From contig CALFTN010000051.1 in the NCBI GenBank assembly GCA_937916395.1, forward strand, positions 16,917 through 80,916: a stretch of 64,000 nt of DNA. The letters are read 5' to 3'. Positions 52,378-61,273 of this stretch are shown piece by piece. A program made the position numbers and the translations under genes. Every line of letters begins with the position of its first letter. Within the stretch, counting starts at the first letter, position 1. Source of the stretch: an uncultured Clostridia bacterium. GTDB taxonomy: Bacteria > Bacillota > Clostridia > Oscillospirales > Acutalibacteraceae. The notes under the pieces were generated by a model. That model worked only from the letters and a program-made list of their open reading frames with translations, did no database searches and had not been told where the DNA came from.

Positions 52378-53568
52378 ATGAGTTTGAATGATAAAGTTTC
52401 CGCCGAAAGACTTCACATAGCGTTTTTTGGTCTTCGTAACGCCGGTAAATCAAGTGTTGTAAATGCCGTTACAAACCAAGAGCTTTCTGTTGTTTCTGAT
52501 GTAAAAGGCACTACGACTGACCCTGTTAAAAAGGCAATGGAATTATTACCTCTTGGTCCTGTTGTTATAATTGATACTGCAGGTATTGATGACGAAGGCG
52601 ATTTGGGCGAGCTCCGTGTTAAAAAGACGATTAATATATTAAATAAAACGGATGTTGCAGTTTTGGTTGTAGATGCAACTAAGGGCAAACAAGACGAAGA
52701 TTTAAGGTTAATAGACAACTTTAAAAAACGTAATATTCCGTATGTAATTGCTTTCAATAAATGTGATTTGACAACAGAAAAGCAAGAGTTAAAAGAAAAT
52801 GAAATTTATGTAAGTGCAAAAGAGAATATAAATATCAACGAATTAAAAGAGTTAATCGGTAAATTAAGTGAAACAGAAATTACCGAGAAAACCCTTTTAG
52901 GTGATATTATAAGAGCAAATGATACCGTTATTTTAGTTACACCTATTGATAATAGTGCCCCAAAAGGCAGACTTATTCTTCCGCAACAACAGACAATCCG
53001 TGAGCTTTTAGACATTGGTGCAACTGTTGTTGTAACAAAGGATACTGAGTTAAAAGAAACTCTTTCAAAGCTCAAAAACCCACCAAGGCTTGTAATTACT
53101 GATTCACAGGCTTTCAAAAAAGTTAGTGCAATTGTACCAGAAGAGATAGAATTAACTTCATTTTCAATTCTCTTTGCACGTTACAAGGGTGAATTATGGA
53201 GTACAGTAAAGGGTGCAGAAGAATTAGACACTCTACAAGATGGTGACCACATTTTAATTTCTGAGGGGTGCACCCACCACAGACAATGTGGCGACATAGG
53301 CACAGAAAAGCTACCAAACTGGATTAAAAATTACACTAATAAAAACATTAATTTTGATTTTACTTCTGGTGGCGATTTCCCGGAAAATTTAGAGAAATAT
53401 AAACTCATAATTCATTGTGGTGCTTGTATGCTCACAGAAAGAGAGATGAAATCACGAATTTCACTTTCTTCAGAGCAACAAATTCCACTTTCTAATTATG
53501 GAATAGTAATAGCAAAAATAAATGGTATACTAAAAAGAGCAACAAAACCACTAAAAACAGGTCTTTAA
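52378..53568 (+). CDS. hydF: [FeFe] hydrogenase H-cluster maturation GTPase HydF
   Basis: GTPase scaffold on which the diiron cluster is assembled and passed to the hydrogenase. The P-loop is GLRNAGKSSVVNAV near the N-terminus, with DTAG and NKCD following. The C-terminal cluster-binding cysteines lie in HHRQCGD and HCGACML, the CxHx(46-53)HCxxC pattern of HydF. The 396-residue length fits. AGGAG stands before the ATG. The hydrogenase gene hydA is not in the window. A terminator overlaps the stop. Confidence 0.94.
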   Translation: MSLNDKVSAERLHIAFFGLRNAGKSSVVNAVTNQELSVVSDVKGTTTDPVKKAMELLPLGPVVIIDTAGIDDEGDLGELRVKKTINILNKTDVAVLVVDATKGKQDEDLRLIDNFKKRNIPYVIAFNKCDLTTEKQELKENEIYVSAKENININELKELIGKLSETEITEKTLLGDIIRANDTVILVTPIDNSAPKGRLILPQQQTIRELLDIGATVVVTKDTELKETLSKLKNPPRLVITDSQAFKKVSAIVPEEIELTSFSILFARYKGELWSTVKGAEELDTLQDGDHILISEGCTHHRQCGDIGTEKLPNWIKNYTNKNINFDFTSGGDFPENLEKYKLIIHCGACMLTEREMKSRISLSSEQQIPLSNYGIVIAKINGILKRATKPLKTGL

Positions 53569-53584
53569 TAAGGCCTGTTTTTTC
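53555..53584 (+). terminator. Intrinsic terminator of the hydrogenase-maturation operon
   Basis: AAACAGGTCTT (53555-53565) pairs with AAGGCCTGTTT (53570-53580, one G-T), followed by more T; it overlaps the hydF stop. Confidence 0.85.
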
Positions 53585-53595
53585 ATTATATTATA

Positions 53596-53624
53596 TTGAT
53601 ATAAATTTAATAAAGTAGTATAAT
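53596..53624 (+). promoter_or_regulatory. Sigma-A promoter of the FN3-repeat protein
   Basis: TTGATA (53596-53601), 17-base spacer, TATAAT (53619-53624), about 30 bases before the ATG. Confidence 0.8.
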
Positions 53625-53656
53625 GGTTAGTGATTCAATTTTTTTGAGGTGAAATT

Positions 53657-56600
53657 ATGACTCACAGAATATTGTCATTTGTTCTTGCAGTGTTAATTGT
53701 ATTTACGAGTGTCTCCATAACTGTTTTTGCTACAAACGACAAAAGCGAAAATAGCACGTCTCCGTCTTCTGAAAATGAAACAACGGTTGATATTAACAAT
53801 AAAGTCGACCCTGTCAGAAATATTGTTGTCACCCCTACAAGAAACCTTGTTGAATTTTCTGACGGTTATATTTCTACAGATTCTCAAAACAATTCAGAAG
53901 AGTTCTTTTATTATGATTTATTAAGAACATTTCCTTCATTGAGAATTAATTATAAGGATGGTACTTATTCTACTTATAGTTATGAAGAAGTAAAAAGACT
54001 TTTTGATACTAAATTTGAATTTTCTATACCACAAGATAGCAAAAATACTCTTACCGTTGGCAAGCATACAGCAAGAGCATATTTCGGTGACTATGAATGT
54101 GACTTCATTTTCAATATTGTAAATAATGAAAAAGCTGTTATTAATCTTTCTGTTTCTGCTGAAAATCCACTTATTTACAATTCTTTTGGTTCTTTAATTA
54201 AAGCAGAAGATATTTCACCTGAATATTATCACTATAGCGAGGACGCTATCACATATTCTGTCGATATTAGTTATTCTGATGGTACTGTTGAAAGCTTTAA
54301 AAATGTAAAGAATAAGTCTTTTTTAAATGGCAGTTTATTTTATGTTTCTTTCATACAAAATGCCTTTTATCCTTTTGGCTTAGGCAAAAATGAAGCAAAA
54401 GCTTTTTATCAGAATTCTTCTTCTCAATTTGATGTTTCATTAAAAGAAAACGGCTATATAGACCTAACACTTCGTGGAACTAATGAGTTGATTCTTGATT
54501 TAACTAAAGAAAACGGTGAAATTGATTCTTTCACGGCAATGGATTTTAAAGTGCTTCAATTTACTGAAAATTCTTTAATAGGAATTCTTTACACAGACTC
54601 TCTGTTTTTTAAAGCAACTATTAAATATAATTATTCAGACTCTTTTTCTGATATAGAAATTACTTTATTTGACAGAGAAACTACAATCAAGAGCAACACG
54701 CTCAAAAATAACAACTGGTTTAATGTTTTTTTCAACGCACAGAATATTGCTTACGCAGCATCGGCTTATAGTGATGGCTTATCTGATACATTTGCAAGCA
54801 GGAGCTTCACTTCTTTCAGCAATAATATTGCTGGTAATGTAATCGACGACGTTCTTTCTTTAGCTTCACTTTCTGTTTCATATAAAAACTTTGACTATAA
54901 ATCTGATGATAAGGGTATTTTTGCATATATCTCTCTTGATGATGCAAAAAATATGGCATCCACTCATTTTGATGTTTCAGACGTTGACTTTACAACATCC
55001 AAAAACTATAAAAGCGAAGATAAAACTATAAAAGTTTATTTTATAACAAAAACAGAGGGTTTCCTTTCTGACTCCAGCTTATCTTACAAAAATGGTAGCT
55101 TTGTTTTCTTTACAAACTACAAATCCAACTATACTGGTAATGAAGCACCTTTGCAGATAGTGCTCAACAGTTCTGGCGATGTTACAAACATTGCTTTTCA
55201 AAAAGGTATTTGTGAAGATATAAAAACTATCACAGCTACTAATACTAAAAGTGGTGTAAAGGTTTCTTGGGATGAATCAAGCTACGCTTTTAGTTACGAT
55301 ATTTACAGAAGTGAAAATGGCGAAGAATTTGTAAAAATTGCATCTACATATACTAATTCATTTACTGATACATCAGTTGCCTCAGGAACTCTTTACACCT
55401 ACAAAGTAAAAGCCTACAACCCTGAGTCTGAATCTGCTTTCAGTAATTTATATACGATTACCTTTCTCTCCACACCAAAGGTTTCAGTTTCTTCTTCAGG
55501 GAATGTATTCACAGTTAAATGGTCAAAAGTTACTGGTGCTACCGGATATACCATTTATCGTGCAGAATTAGTTGATAACAAATGGTCTTCTTTAAAATCA
55601 ATTAAAAAAGTAAAAGCATCTGCTGAAACTTATTCTGATAAAAACATCGAAATTGGTAAGGTTTATAAATATGCTGTACGTGCAACAAGCAGTGATGCAA
55701 AAAGTTCTTATCAGAATTCAGGCAAAATTGGTATTCTTGAAACTCCAATACCGACAATTTCATCGTCAGCAAAAGGTGTAAAAATTGTCTTTACCCCTGT
55801 TCCAAGTTCCGAAAAATACGCAATCTATCGCTCTGATTACAACACCTCTGATAAATGCTGGTCTGGATATAAAAAGATTGCTGTCTTAAAAAATGGTGAA
55901 ACCTCTTATATTGATACTACTGCAATCTCAGGAAAAAAATGCAAATATAAGGTAAGAGCTTATAATGGAAGCTGTAAGAGCAAAACAAAAGCAAGTAATT
56001 CTATTCTTTATATCAAAGCACCTACTGTTACTATTTCAAATGGTAATTCTGCAATAGATGTAAAATGGACTGAGTCAAGTGGTGCTGAAAGCTACGTTGT
56101 ATATCGTTCTGAATATGACTCAAAAAAGAAGAAATGGTCAAAATGGACAAGCGTTTCATCAGAACTTAAAACTCTCAAATTTTCAGATAAAAATGTTAAA
56201 AATGCGAAAAAATACAAATATGCAGTTTTAGCAAAAAAGGGCGATACAACAAGTTCTTATAATTCATCTTCTTCAATGTATCGCCTCACAAGAACAACTA
56301 TTTCTACCGCAATGGCAGCTTCTGGTGTAACTGTCAAGTGGGAAAAAGTCTCTGGTGCTACAGGATATAAAATTTATCGTTCTGAATATAACCCAGAAAA
56401 AAATAAATGGTCCAGCTATAAAGCCTTGACTAAAGTTGATAAAAGCAAAACCTCTTATACAGATTCCACTGCTAAAAATGCGGTGAAATATAAGTACACT
56501 GTAAAAGTTGTAAAAGGAAGCTCTGTGAGCGCACGTGCCGGTTCTTCGGTTATTGTTTTTGTTGCCTGCCCACTTGTAGAAATTTCAAGCACAACTAATG

Positions 56601-57112
56601 GTATTACAATTTGTTGGAATAAAATTTCTGGAGCAACAGGCTACAGACTTTATCGTTCACAATATGATTCCAAAAACAAAAAATGGTCTTCCTATAAAAG
56701 AATTAAAACCTTAGATGAAAAAACTTTTAAATGGACAGATACATCTTTGGAAAGTTCTAAAAAATACAGATATACTGTTAAAGCCGTAAACGGTGATTAT
56801 GTAAGCAGATATAAATCATCTAATTCTTTAACTTACTTATCTGCTCCTAATGTAAATGCTTCTGTTAATGATAACGAAGAAATTATTGTTAACTGGAATA
56901 AAATTTCTGGTGCTAAATCTTATGAAATTCTAAGAAAAGAAAATAAAGATAATATCTGGAGCTCCTGGGAAGTTATTGCGACGGCAGATAGTTCTAAAAC
57001 CTCCTGGCAGGATGAAGCTGCTAAACCAAATACTGAATATTGCTATGCGGTAAGAGCAGTAAACGGCAAATCTAAAAGCGTTTATTCTTCTAGTGTGGCA
57101 GTTAAAATATAA
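53657..57112 (+). CDS. Large secreted protein with seven fibronectin type III-like repeats
   Basis: 1151 residues. A signal peptide is present at residues 1-25 (ILSFVLAVLIVFTSVSITVFA). The first part, to about residue 520, has two bacterial-Ig-like regions with the pattern LRINYKDGTYSTYSYEEV and VDISYSDGTVESF, and then a domain without known family. From about residue 535 seven FN3-like repeats of roughly 85 residues follow; each starts with a VxW strand, then SGATGYxIYRSEY, KWSSYK, and ends with KYKYTVKAVxG. No sortase signal, cohesin, dockerin or enzyme domain is recognised. The protein may be a surface adhesin or a binding scaffold. GAGGTG precedes the ATG. It is monocistronic. Confidence 0.8.
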   Translation: MTHRILSFVLAVLIVFTSVSITVFATNDKSENSTSPSSENETTVDINNKVDPVRNIVVTPTRNLVEFSDGYISTDSQNNSEEFFYYDLLRTFPSLRINYKDGTYSTYSYEEVKRLFDTKFEFSIPQDSKNTLTVGKHTARAYFGDYECDFIFNIVNNEKAVINLSVSAENPLIYNSFGSLIKAEDISPEYYHYSEDAITYSVDISYSDGTVESFKNVKNKSFLNGSLFYVSFIQNAFYPFGLGKNEAKAFYQNSSSQFDVSLKENGYIDLTLRGTNELILDLTKENGEIDSFTAMDFKVLQFTENSLIGILYTDSLFFKATIKYNYSDSFSDIEITLFDRETTIKSNTLKNNNWFNVFFNAQNIAYAASAYSDGLSDTFASRSFTSFSNNIAGNVIDDVLSLASLSVSYKNFDYKSDDKGIFAYISLDDAKNMASTHFDVSDVDFTTSKNYKSEDKTIKVYFITKTEGFLSDSSLSYKNGSFVFFTNYKSNYTGNEAPLQIVLNSSGDVTNIAFQKGICEDIKTITATNTKSGVKVSWDESSYAFSYDIYRSENGEEFVKIASTYTNSFTDTSVASGTLYTYKVKAYNPESESAFSNLYTITFLSTPKVSVSSSGNVFTVKWSKVTGATGYTIYRAELVDNKWSSLKSIKKVKASAETYSDKNIEIGKVYKYAVRATSSDAKSSYQNSGKIGILETPIPTISSSAKGVKIVFTPVPSSEKYAIYRSDYNTSDKCWSGYKKIAVLKNGETSYIDTTAISGKKCKYKVRAYNGSCKSKTKASNSILYIKAPTVTISNGNSAIDVKWTESSGAESYVVYRSEYDSKKKKWSKWTSVSSELKTLKFSDKNVKNAKKYKYAVLAKKGDTTSSYNSSSSMYRLTRTTISTAMAASGVTVKWEKVSGATGYKIYRSEYNPEKNKWSSYKALTKVDKSKTSYTDSTAKNAVKYKYTVKVVKGSSVSARAGSSVIVFVACPLVEISSTTNGITICWNKISGATGYRLYRSQYDSKNKKWSSYKRIKTLDEKTFKWTDTSLESSKKYRYTVKAVNGDYVSRYKSSNSLTYLSAPNVNASVNDNEEIIVNWNKISGAKSYEILRKENKDNIWSSWEVIATADSSKTSWQDEAAKPNTEYCYAVRAVNGKSKSVYSSSVAVKI

Positions 57113-57413
57113 AAAAAGGTGCTGTAAAAAAAGCGCAGACCGCATAAAACTATATAAATCAAGGGATTCCTATAGGTGACCGATACTTGTAAAAACTCCT
57201 ATAAATTATCAAAAAACTAAAATTGCAAAAAAATTTCGTTTTATGCTACGAACAAATCTCACCACTCGACGTACCTATGTACGCCTTCGGGCAAGCAAAA
57301 ACAAGACTGAGGCCTTGTTTTTGTTCGATTTGTCCGTTCTGCATCTTTTTTTCCTACCCCCTAAAAAGAGGCTGTAAAAAAACTTAACGTTTTTTTACAG
57401 CCCCTTTTTCCTT
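57113..57413. other. Structured intergenic DNA between converging genes
   Basis: 301 bases without a gene. It contains CGTAC/GTACG (57270-57274 with 57279-57283), CAAAAACAAG/CTTGTTTTTG (57296-57305 with 57314-57323) and the strong terminator at 57370-57402. The segment GCTGTAAAAAAA occurs twice, at about 57122 and 57371. Confidence 0.6.
57370..57408. terminator. Bidirectional terminator
   Basis: A perfect 14-bp stem (57370-57383 with 57389-57402, core GGCTGT/ACAGCC plus seven A-T pairs) lies just before the converging aldolase gene ends. Confidence 0.85.
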
Positions 57414-58622
57414 TTATTTACCTGCTTTTTTAGAATATTTCATTTTATAAATTATTCTCATAAGATTTGCTTCAAGAGCATTTATTGCTTTGACGCCTGA
57501 ATAAAGATTTGCACCAACAAGTGTTTTACAACCTTTATCCATAACAATCTCAATAGCTTCTGCATCGTATTTTGTACCAGCAACACAAATCGCTCCATTA
57601 TCCTTTAAAAGAACTGCATTTTTATTGCCAAGTGCTTTTACTACATTTTTTGCAGATGAATTACTGAAAACTGCACACTTCACTGTAGGACCAATAAGCT
57701 GAGCAAAGTCATCAAGAAGAGGCTTCATTTTTTTGCCCTGCTTTGATATTGCTTTAACATATTCATTATGAGAGTGGTGAATGAAGTTTACATCGTCTCT
57801 CTTTTTATAAATTGCTAAATGTAAATCTGCACTTTCAGGTTTTTCACCTTCACCCACAACTGCACCTGAATTTATATTAATCTTAACAGCTTCTTCGCCA
57901 TCTTTGAAAATATTAATTGTGTCGCCGTTTCTTTCACTGTCAATTGGTGCAAATTCCTTTTCTGCTTTATATGAAGCTGATGAAGTGAAGACACTTGCAA
58001 TATAATCTTTAACACCAATAAGTGTTTCAACTGCTTTGCCTGAAACTTCACTACAACGGTCTGCTATATATTTTTCACAAGCATCCTCTAAAGTAGAAGC
58101 AACCTTAAATGCATCATCATAATCACTACCAACACAAACAGCACCATGGTGTGCCAAAATAATTGCCTTTGATTTTGAACGATTGAGAGCATCAATAACG
58201 CCTTGTCTTAATTTTCCGGTACCAGGAAGACCATAAGCAGCACAAGGAACATCGTTACCAATAACCGCCGAGTGCTCTTCTGTGAGAGAATTAATATCGT
58301 AACCCAATGCACTTACTATTGAAGCGTTCGCCTGATGTGTATGAATAACAAAATTACAGTCAGGTCTTAACTCGTAGCAAGATGCGTGAATACCTTTTTC
58401 AGAAGATGGCTTAACATCCCCCTCGTAAGAAAGGTCCGCAATGTTTACGAGCACAATGTCATCCGGTGTTAAATCTTCATAAGCTCTGCCGCTTGGCGTA
58501 ATTACAAATTGTGTATCACTTACTCTGCAGCTGATATTACCCCATGTACGAACAATAAGACCAGCCTTTAATAATTCGTGACCAGCTTTAATAACTATTT
58601 GTTTTGCTTCGAGAATATCCAT
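57414..58622 (-). CDS. Tandem class II aldolase/adducin-family protein
   Basis: 402 residues made of two related domains. The first (residues 1-190) has the full family layout: GNISCRVSDTQFVITPSG, SSEKGIHASCYELRPDCNFVIHTHQAN with the catalytic Glu and two metal histidines, and LAHHGAVCVG with the third metal histidine. The second (from about 220) starts APIDSERNGDTINIF, keeps HHSHN but has KDNGAICV where the third histidine should be, so its metal site is probably lost. Such enzymes cleave or epimerise sugar phosphates such as L-fuculose-1-P or L-ribulose-5-P. The gene is 65 bases after the class III aminotransferase gene, so a single transcript is likely. The substrate is unknown. Confidence 0.8.
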   Translation of the reverse strand: MDILEAKQIVIKAGHELLKAGLIVRTWGNISCRVSDTQFVITPSGRAYEDLTPDDIVLVNIADLSYEGDVKPSSEKGIHASCYELRPDCNFVIHTHQANASIVSALGYDINSLTEEHSAVIGNDVPCAAYGLPGTGKLRQGVIDALNRSKSKAIILAHHGAVCVGSDYDDAFKVASTLEDACEKYIADRCSEVSGKAVETLIGVKDYIASVFTSSASYKAEKEFAPIDSERNGDTINIFKDGEEAVKININSGAVVGEGEKPESADLHLAIYKKRDDVNFIHHSHNEYVKAISKQGKKMKPLLDDFAQLIGPTVKCAVFSNSSAKNVVKALGNKNAVLLKDNGAICVAGTKYDAEAIEIVMDKGCKTLVGANLYSGVKAINALEANLMRIIYKMKYSKKAGK

Positions 58623-58686
58623 ATTGAAAATCCTTTCTGACTAATAAAGCACGGACAAAATCCGTGCCTTATAGTGTAAATTATAA

Positions 58687-60168
58687 TTAGCCCTCTTTTT
58701 TAGCTACATTCTGGAACACTCTATCAAATCTTACGAGTGCTTCGTCAATAAGCTCTGGTGTATACTGAGCATTAGTGTAAAGACGGCTACCTGCAAGAGT
58801 AACAAGACCCTCTGCCATATATGCAGCACCCATGTGTTGCATTTCTTTCTTTCTTTCGCTTGTTGCTGAAAGAACACCTGGAATTTCCCATGGCTTAGAC
58901 CAGTTAATTGAGTAGTGCATTGTGCCAACTGTGTCAATATGACAAACAGAACCCTGGTTAAATGCAACGAATGGAAGGTCATATTTCTTAATGAGCTCCT
59001 GAAGACCTTTTGTAAGTCTGTCACCCATCTGACCAGCCTTCTGACAAGCATTTTGTCTGTCAATTTCTTCGAGTGTGTAGTAACCAGCAACGCAAGAAAG
59101 TGGAGTAGCAGCCATTGTACCACCCATAAATGCTTTCTTAACTTTTTCGCCACTAGCATCAAGACCAGCACCAAGATATTTCATATATTCTTTCTTACCG
59201 CCGATACCACCAGCACCTGGGTAACCACCAGCAATAACTTTACCAAAGATTGTAAGGTCAGGTGAAACACCATAGTAGCCTTGTGCACCAGCCATACCAA
59301 TTCTGAAGCCTGTAACAACCTCATCAAAAATAAGAAGTGCGCCATATTTACGGCAAAGTCTTTCAACACCCTGGTTGAAATCCTTATCAAGTGGTCTTGT
59401 ACCGCTTTCTGGACCGATTGGTTCCATAAATACAGCAGCTGTACCACCCTTTAATTGGTTTTTACGAAGAACTCTTTCAAGTGAATCAAGGTCATTTGGG
59501 AAGAATTCCTGAGTATGTTTAAAGAGATAAAGTGGAACACCATGAGCCTGTGTGAACTTTGAACCAGGAACACGAATACTGTAACCAAGCTGGTCAGACC
59601 AACCATGGTAAGCACCACCCATTTTAACGATGTTCTTTTTCTTTGTAGCAAGTCTTGCAACACGAATTGCCGCCATACAAGCTTCTGTACCAGAACCAAG
59701 CATACGGAACATATCTACAGTTTCAACACTGTCAGAAATTTTCTTTGCTAATTTATATTCAAATTCGTGGAAAAGACCTGTTGAAGGACCACAAGTATTA
59801 AGAAGGTCGATAACCTGCTCTCTTACTTCTTTTGGGTTAGAACCAAGAACTGTTGGACCACCCGCCTGAAGAAAGTCGAAATATTCATTACCATCTATGT
59901 CGTAAAGCATCATACCCTCTGCTTTAGTGAAAACAAGTGGGAATGGATAGTTAAAAGCAAGGTTATGCTGAACGCCACCAGGAATAACCTGTTTTGCTTC
60001 TTCAATCATTTCTTTACTTTTTGCGCATTTTTTGCCAAAATATTCTTCTTCATATTTTTTGAGAACGTCTGGCTTGATTGTGTAAATTGGTTGTTTAATG
60101 AGATTGTCAAGCTGTCTTGTAACTTCGGCAGCATCATGGTACTCAGTAATTGCGAATCTTGTGTCCAT
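58687..60168 (-). CDS. Class III PLP-dependent aminotransferase (GSA-aminomutase-like), first of two
   Basis: 493 residues. The fold type I core has LGSGTEACMAAIRVAR and the YHGWSD substrate loop, FDEVVTGFRIGMAGAQ with the Asp that contacts the PLP nitrogen, and the Schiff-base Lys in TIFGKVIAGGYPGAGGIGG. It resembles glutamate-1-semialdehyde aminomutase and beta-amino-acid aminotransferases; there are no heme genes nearby, so the former role is unlikely. About 55 extra residues precede the usual N-terminus. The ATG at 60168 follows AGGAGG; the frame extends upstream without support. It is followed by the tandem aldolase gene. Confidence 0.85.
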   Translation of the reverse strand: MDTRFAITEYHDAAEVTRQLDNLIKQPIYTIKPDVLKKYEEEYFGKKCAKSKEMIEEAKQVIPGGVQHNLAFNYPFPLVFTKAEGMMLYDIDGNEYFDFLQAGGPTVLGSNPKEVREQVIDLLNTCGPSTGLFHEFEYKLAKKISDSVETVDMFRMLGSGTEACMAAIRVARLATKKKNIVKMGGAYHGWSDQLGYSIRVPGSKFTQAHGVPLYLFKHTQEFFPNDLDSLERVLRKNQLKGGTAAVFMEPIGPESGTRPLDKDFNQGVERLCRKYGALLIFDEVVTGFRIGMAGAQGYYGVSPDLTIFGKVIAGGYPGAGGIGGKKEYMKYLGAGLDASGEKVKKAFMGGTMAATPLSCVAGYYTLEEIDRQNACQKAGQMGDRLTKGLQELIKKYDLPFVAFNQGSVCHIDTVGTMHYSINWSKPWEIPGVLSATSERKKEMQHMGAAYMAEGLVTLAGSRLYTNAQYTPELIDEALVRFDRVFQNVAKKEG

Positions 60169-60233
60169 TATAAAGCCTCCTGAAAATTTAAATTTCAAAC
60201 ACTTTTAAAAAAGTGAATATGTGTTCACTAATG

Positions 60234-60263
60234 ATTATATACCATTATAAAACAGATTGTCAA
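60234..60263 (-). promoter_or_regulatory. Promoter of the aminotransferase-aldolase unit
   Basis: TTGACA (60258-60263), 18-base spacer, TATAAT (60234-60239) on the minus strand. The inverted repeat GTGAA/TTCAC lies at the expected transcription start, a typical repressor site. Confidence 0.75.
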
Positions 60264-60415
60264 GGAAAATCGAAAGAGTTAATTTACTTATAGAAAAAAG
60301 TGTAGGAATAAACAAAAACAACACTCTGTTTTTGTTGAGAATTGCAACAAAAATTCACGAAAAGTTCCCATTGTCAAAACTTATAAAAAAAATAAGATTT
60401 CTATTCAAAGATTTG

Positions 60416-60444
60416 TTGACTTTAATGGTGTTGTCTGTTAAAAT
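60416..60444 (+). promoter_or_regulatory. Promoter of the SCP2-aminotransferase-transketolase unit
   Basis: TTGACT (60416-60421), 17-base spacer, TAAAAT (60439-60444), about 45 bases before the ATG. Confidence 0.65.
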
Positions 60445-60493
60445 AAAATAGTATTTTTATGCGATTCATTTTCAACCGAAAGGAGTCTTTTTA

Positions 60494-61261
60494 ATGCAGA
60501 ACTTAATGGATTCAAAAACACTTGCATACATAAATATGTTTGGTGTTTTAGGTACATTAGAAAATCTTTGTGAAATTGTACCTGAAGCCAATGAAATTAT
60601 TAAAGACCAAAAGCCTATTTCTATAGGATTTGAAGTAAAGGGTGGTCCATCTGCTACTTTGTTCTTTAAAAATGGCAAATGCCGTATGGAACAGGGTTGT
60701 GGTGCGTGTGACGTAAAATTACCTTTCTCTTCTCCTGAAAAATTCAATGGACTTATAGATGGTACAGTTACACCTATTCCGTCAAAAGGCTTTACTCATA
60801 TTAACTTTTTACTTAAAAAATTCACACCTCTTACAGATGTACTCTCAAAATATATGAGGGCCTCTGAAGAGGATTTGAAGGACCCTGTGTTTTTCCAACG
60901 AAGCACTCGTCTTATGCTTTACACAATAGGTGTTGCAATAGCTCAAATTGGTAACAACGATGAAATCGGTAAATTCAGTGCTTCTCATATTATTGATGGT
61001 AGCATTTTTATCGGTATTAAAAACGATATTGGCGTTGAGCTTATATGTAAGGATAATCGTCTGGTTACATTAAAGCAAATTCCTGAAAAATACAGAGCTG
61101 CTATGATTTTTGATTCAATAGAAACAGCGAGAGCTTTGTTTGACGGCAAAATCAATGCACTCACCTGCATTGGTACTGGCAAAATCGAGATGCACGGTAT
61201 GGTTAATATGCTTGATAACGTTAACCGTATTTTAGACCGTGTTGCATTATATCTTGCGTAA
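60494..61261 (+). CDS. Double SCP2-like domain protein
   Basis: 255 residues with two units that look like SCP2 (sterol-carrier-protein-like) folds: GFEVKGGPSATLFFKNGKCRM with SSPEKFNGLIDGTVTPIPSKG in the first, and GIKNDIGVELICKDNRLVTL with SIETARALFDGKINALTCIGTG in the second. Such folds bind hydrophobic or acyl ligands in a tunnel. The first carries a cysteine-rich GCGACD motif, the second does not. The family resemblance is from pattern only. It opens the plus-strand unit and precedes a class III aminotransferase by 12 bases, so it may be a binding or non-catalytic partner of this pathway. AAAGGAG precedes the ATG. Confidence 0.55.
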   Translation: MQNLMDSKTLAYINMFGVLGTLENLCEIVPEANEIIKDQKPISIGFEVKGGPSATLFFKNGKCRMEQGCGACDVKLPFSSPEKFNGLIDGTVTPIPSKGFTHINFLLKKFTPLTDVLSKYMRASEEDLKDPVFFQRSTRLMLYTIGVAIAQIGNNDEIGKFSASHIIDGSIFIGIKNDIGVELICKDNRLVTLKQIPEKYRAAMIFDSIETARALFDGKINALTCIGTGKIEMHGMVNMLDNVNRILDRVALYLA

Positions 61262-61273
61262 GGGGGATTTAAA

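Larger units (their letters stand above)
60169..60493. other. Divergent control region between two aminotransferase units
   Basis: 325 bases without a gene. It holds the two promoters described next, an inverted repeat GTGAA-N6-TTCAC (60213-60217 with 60224-60228) just downstream of the minus-strand -10, and a perfect 10-bp hairpin AACAAAAACA/TGTTTTTGTT (60311-60320 with 60327-60336). Confidence 0.65.
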
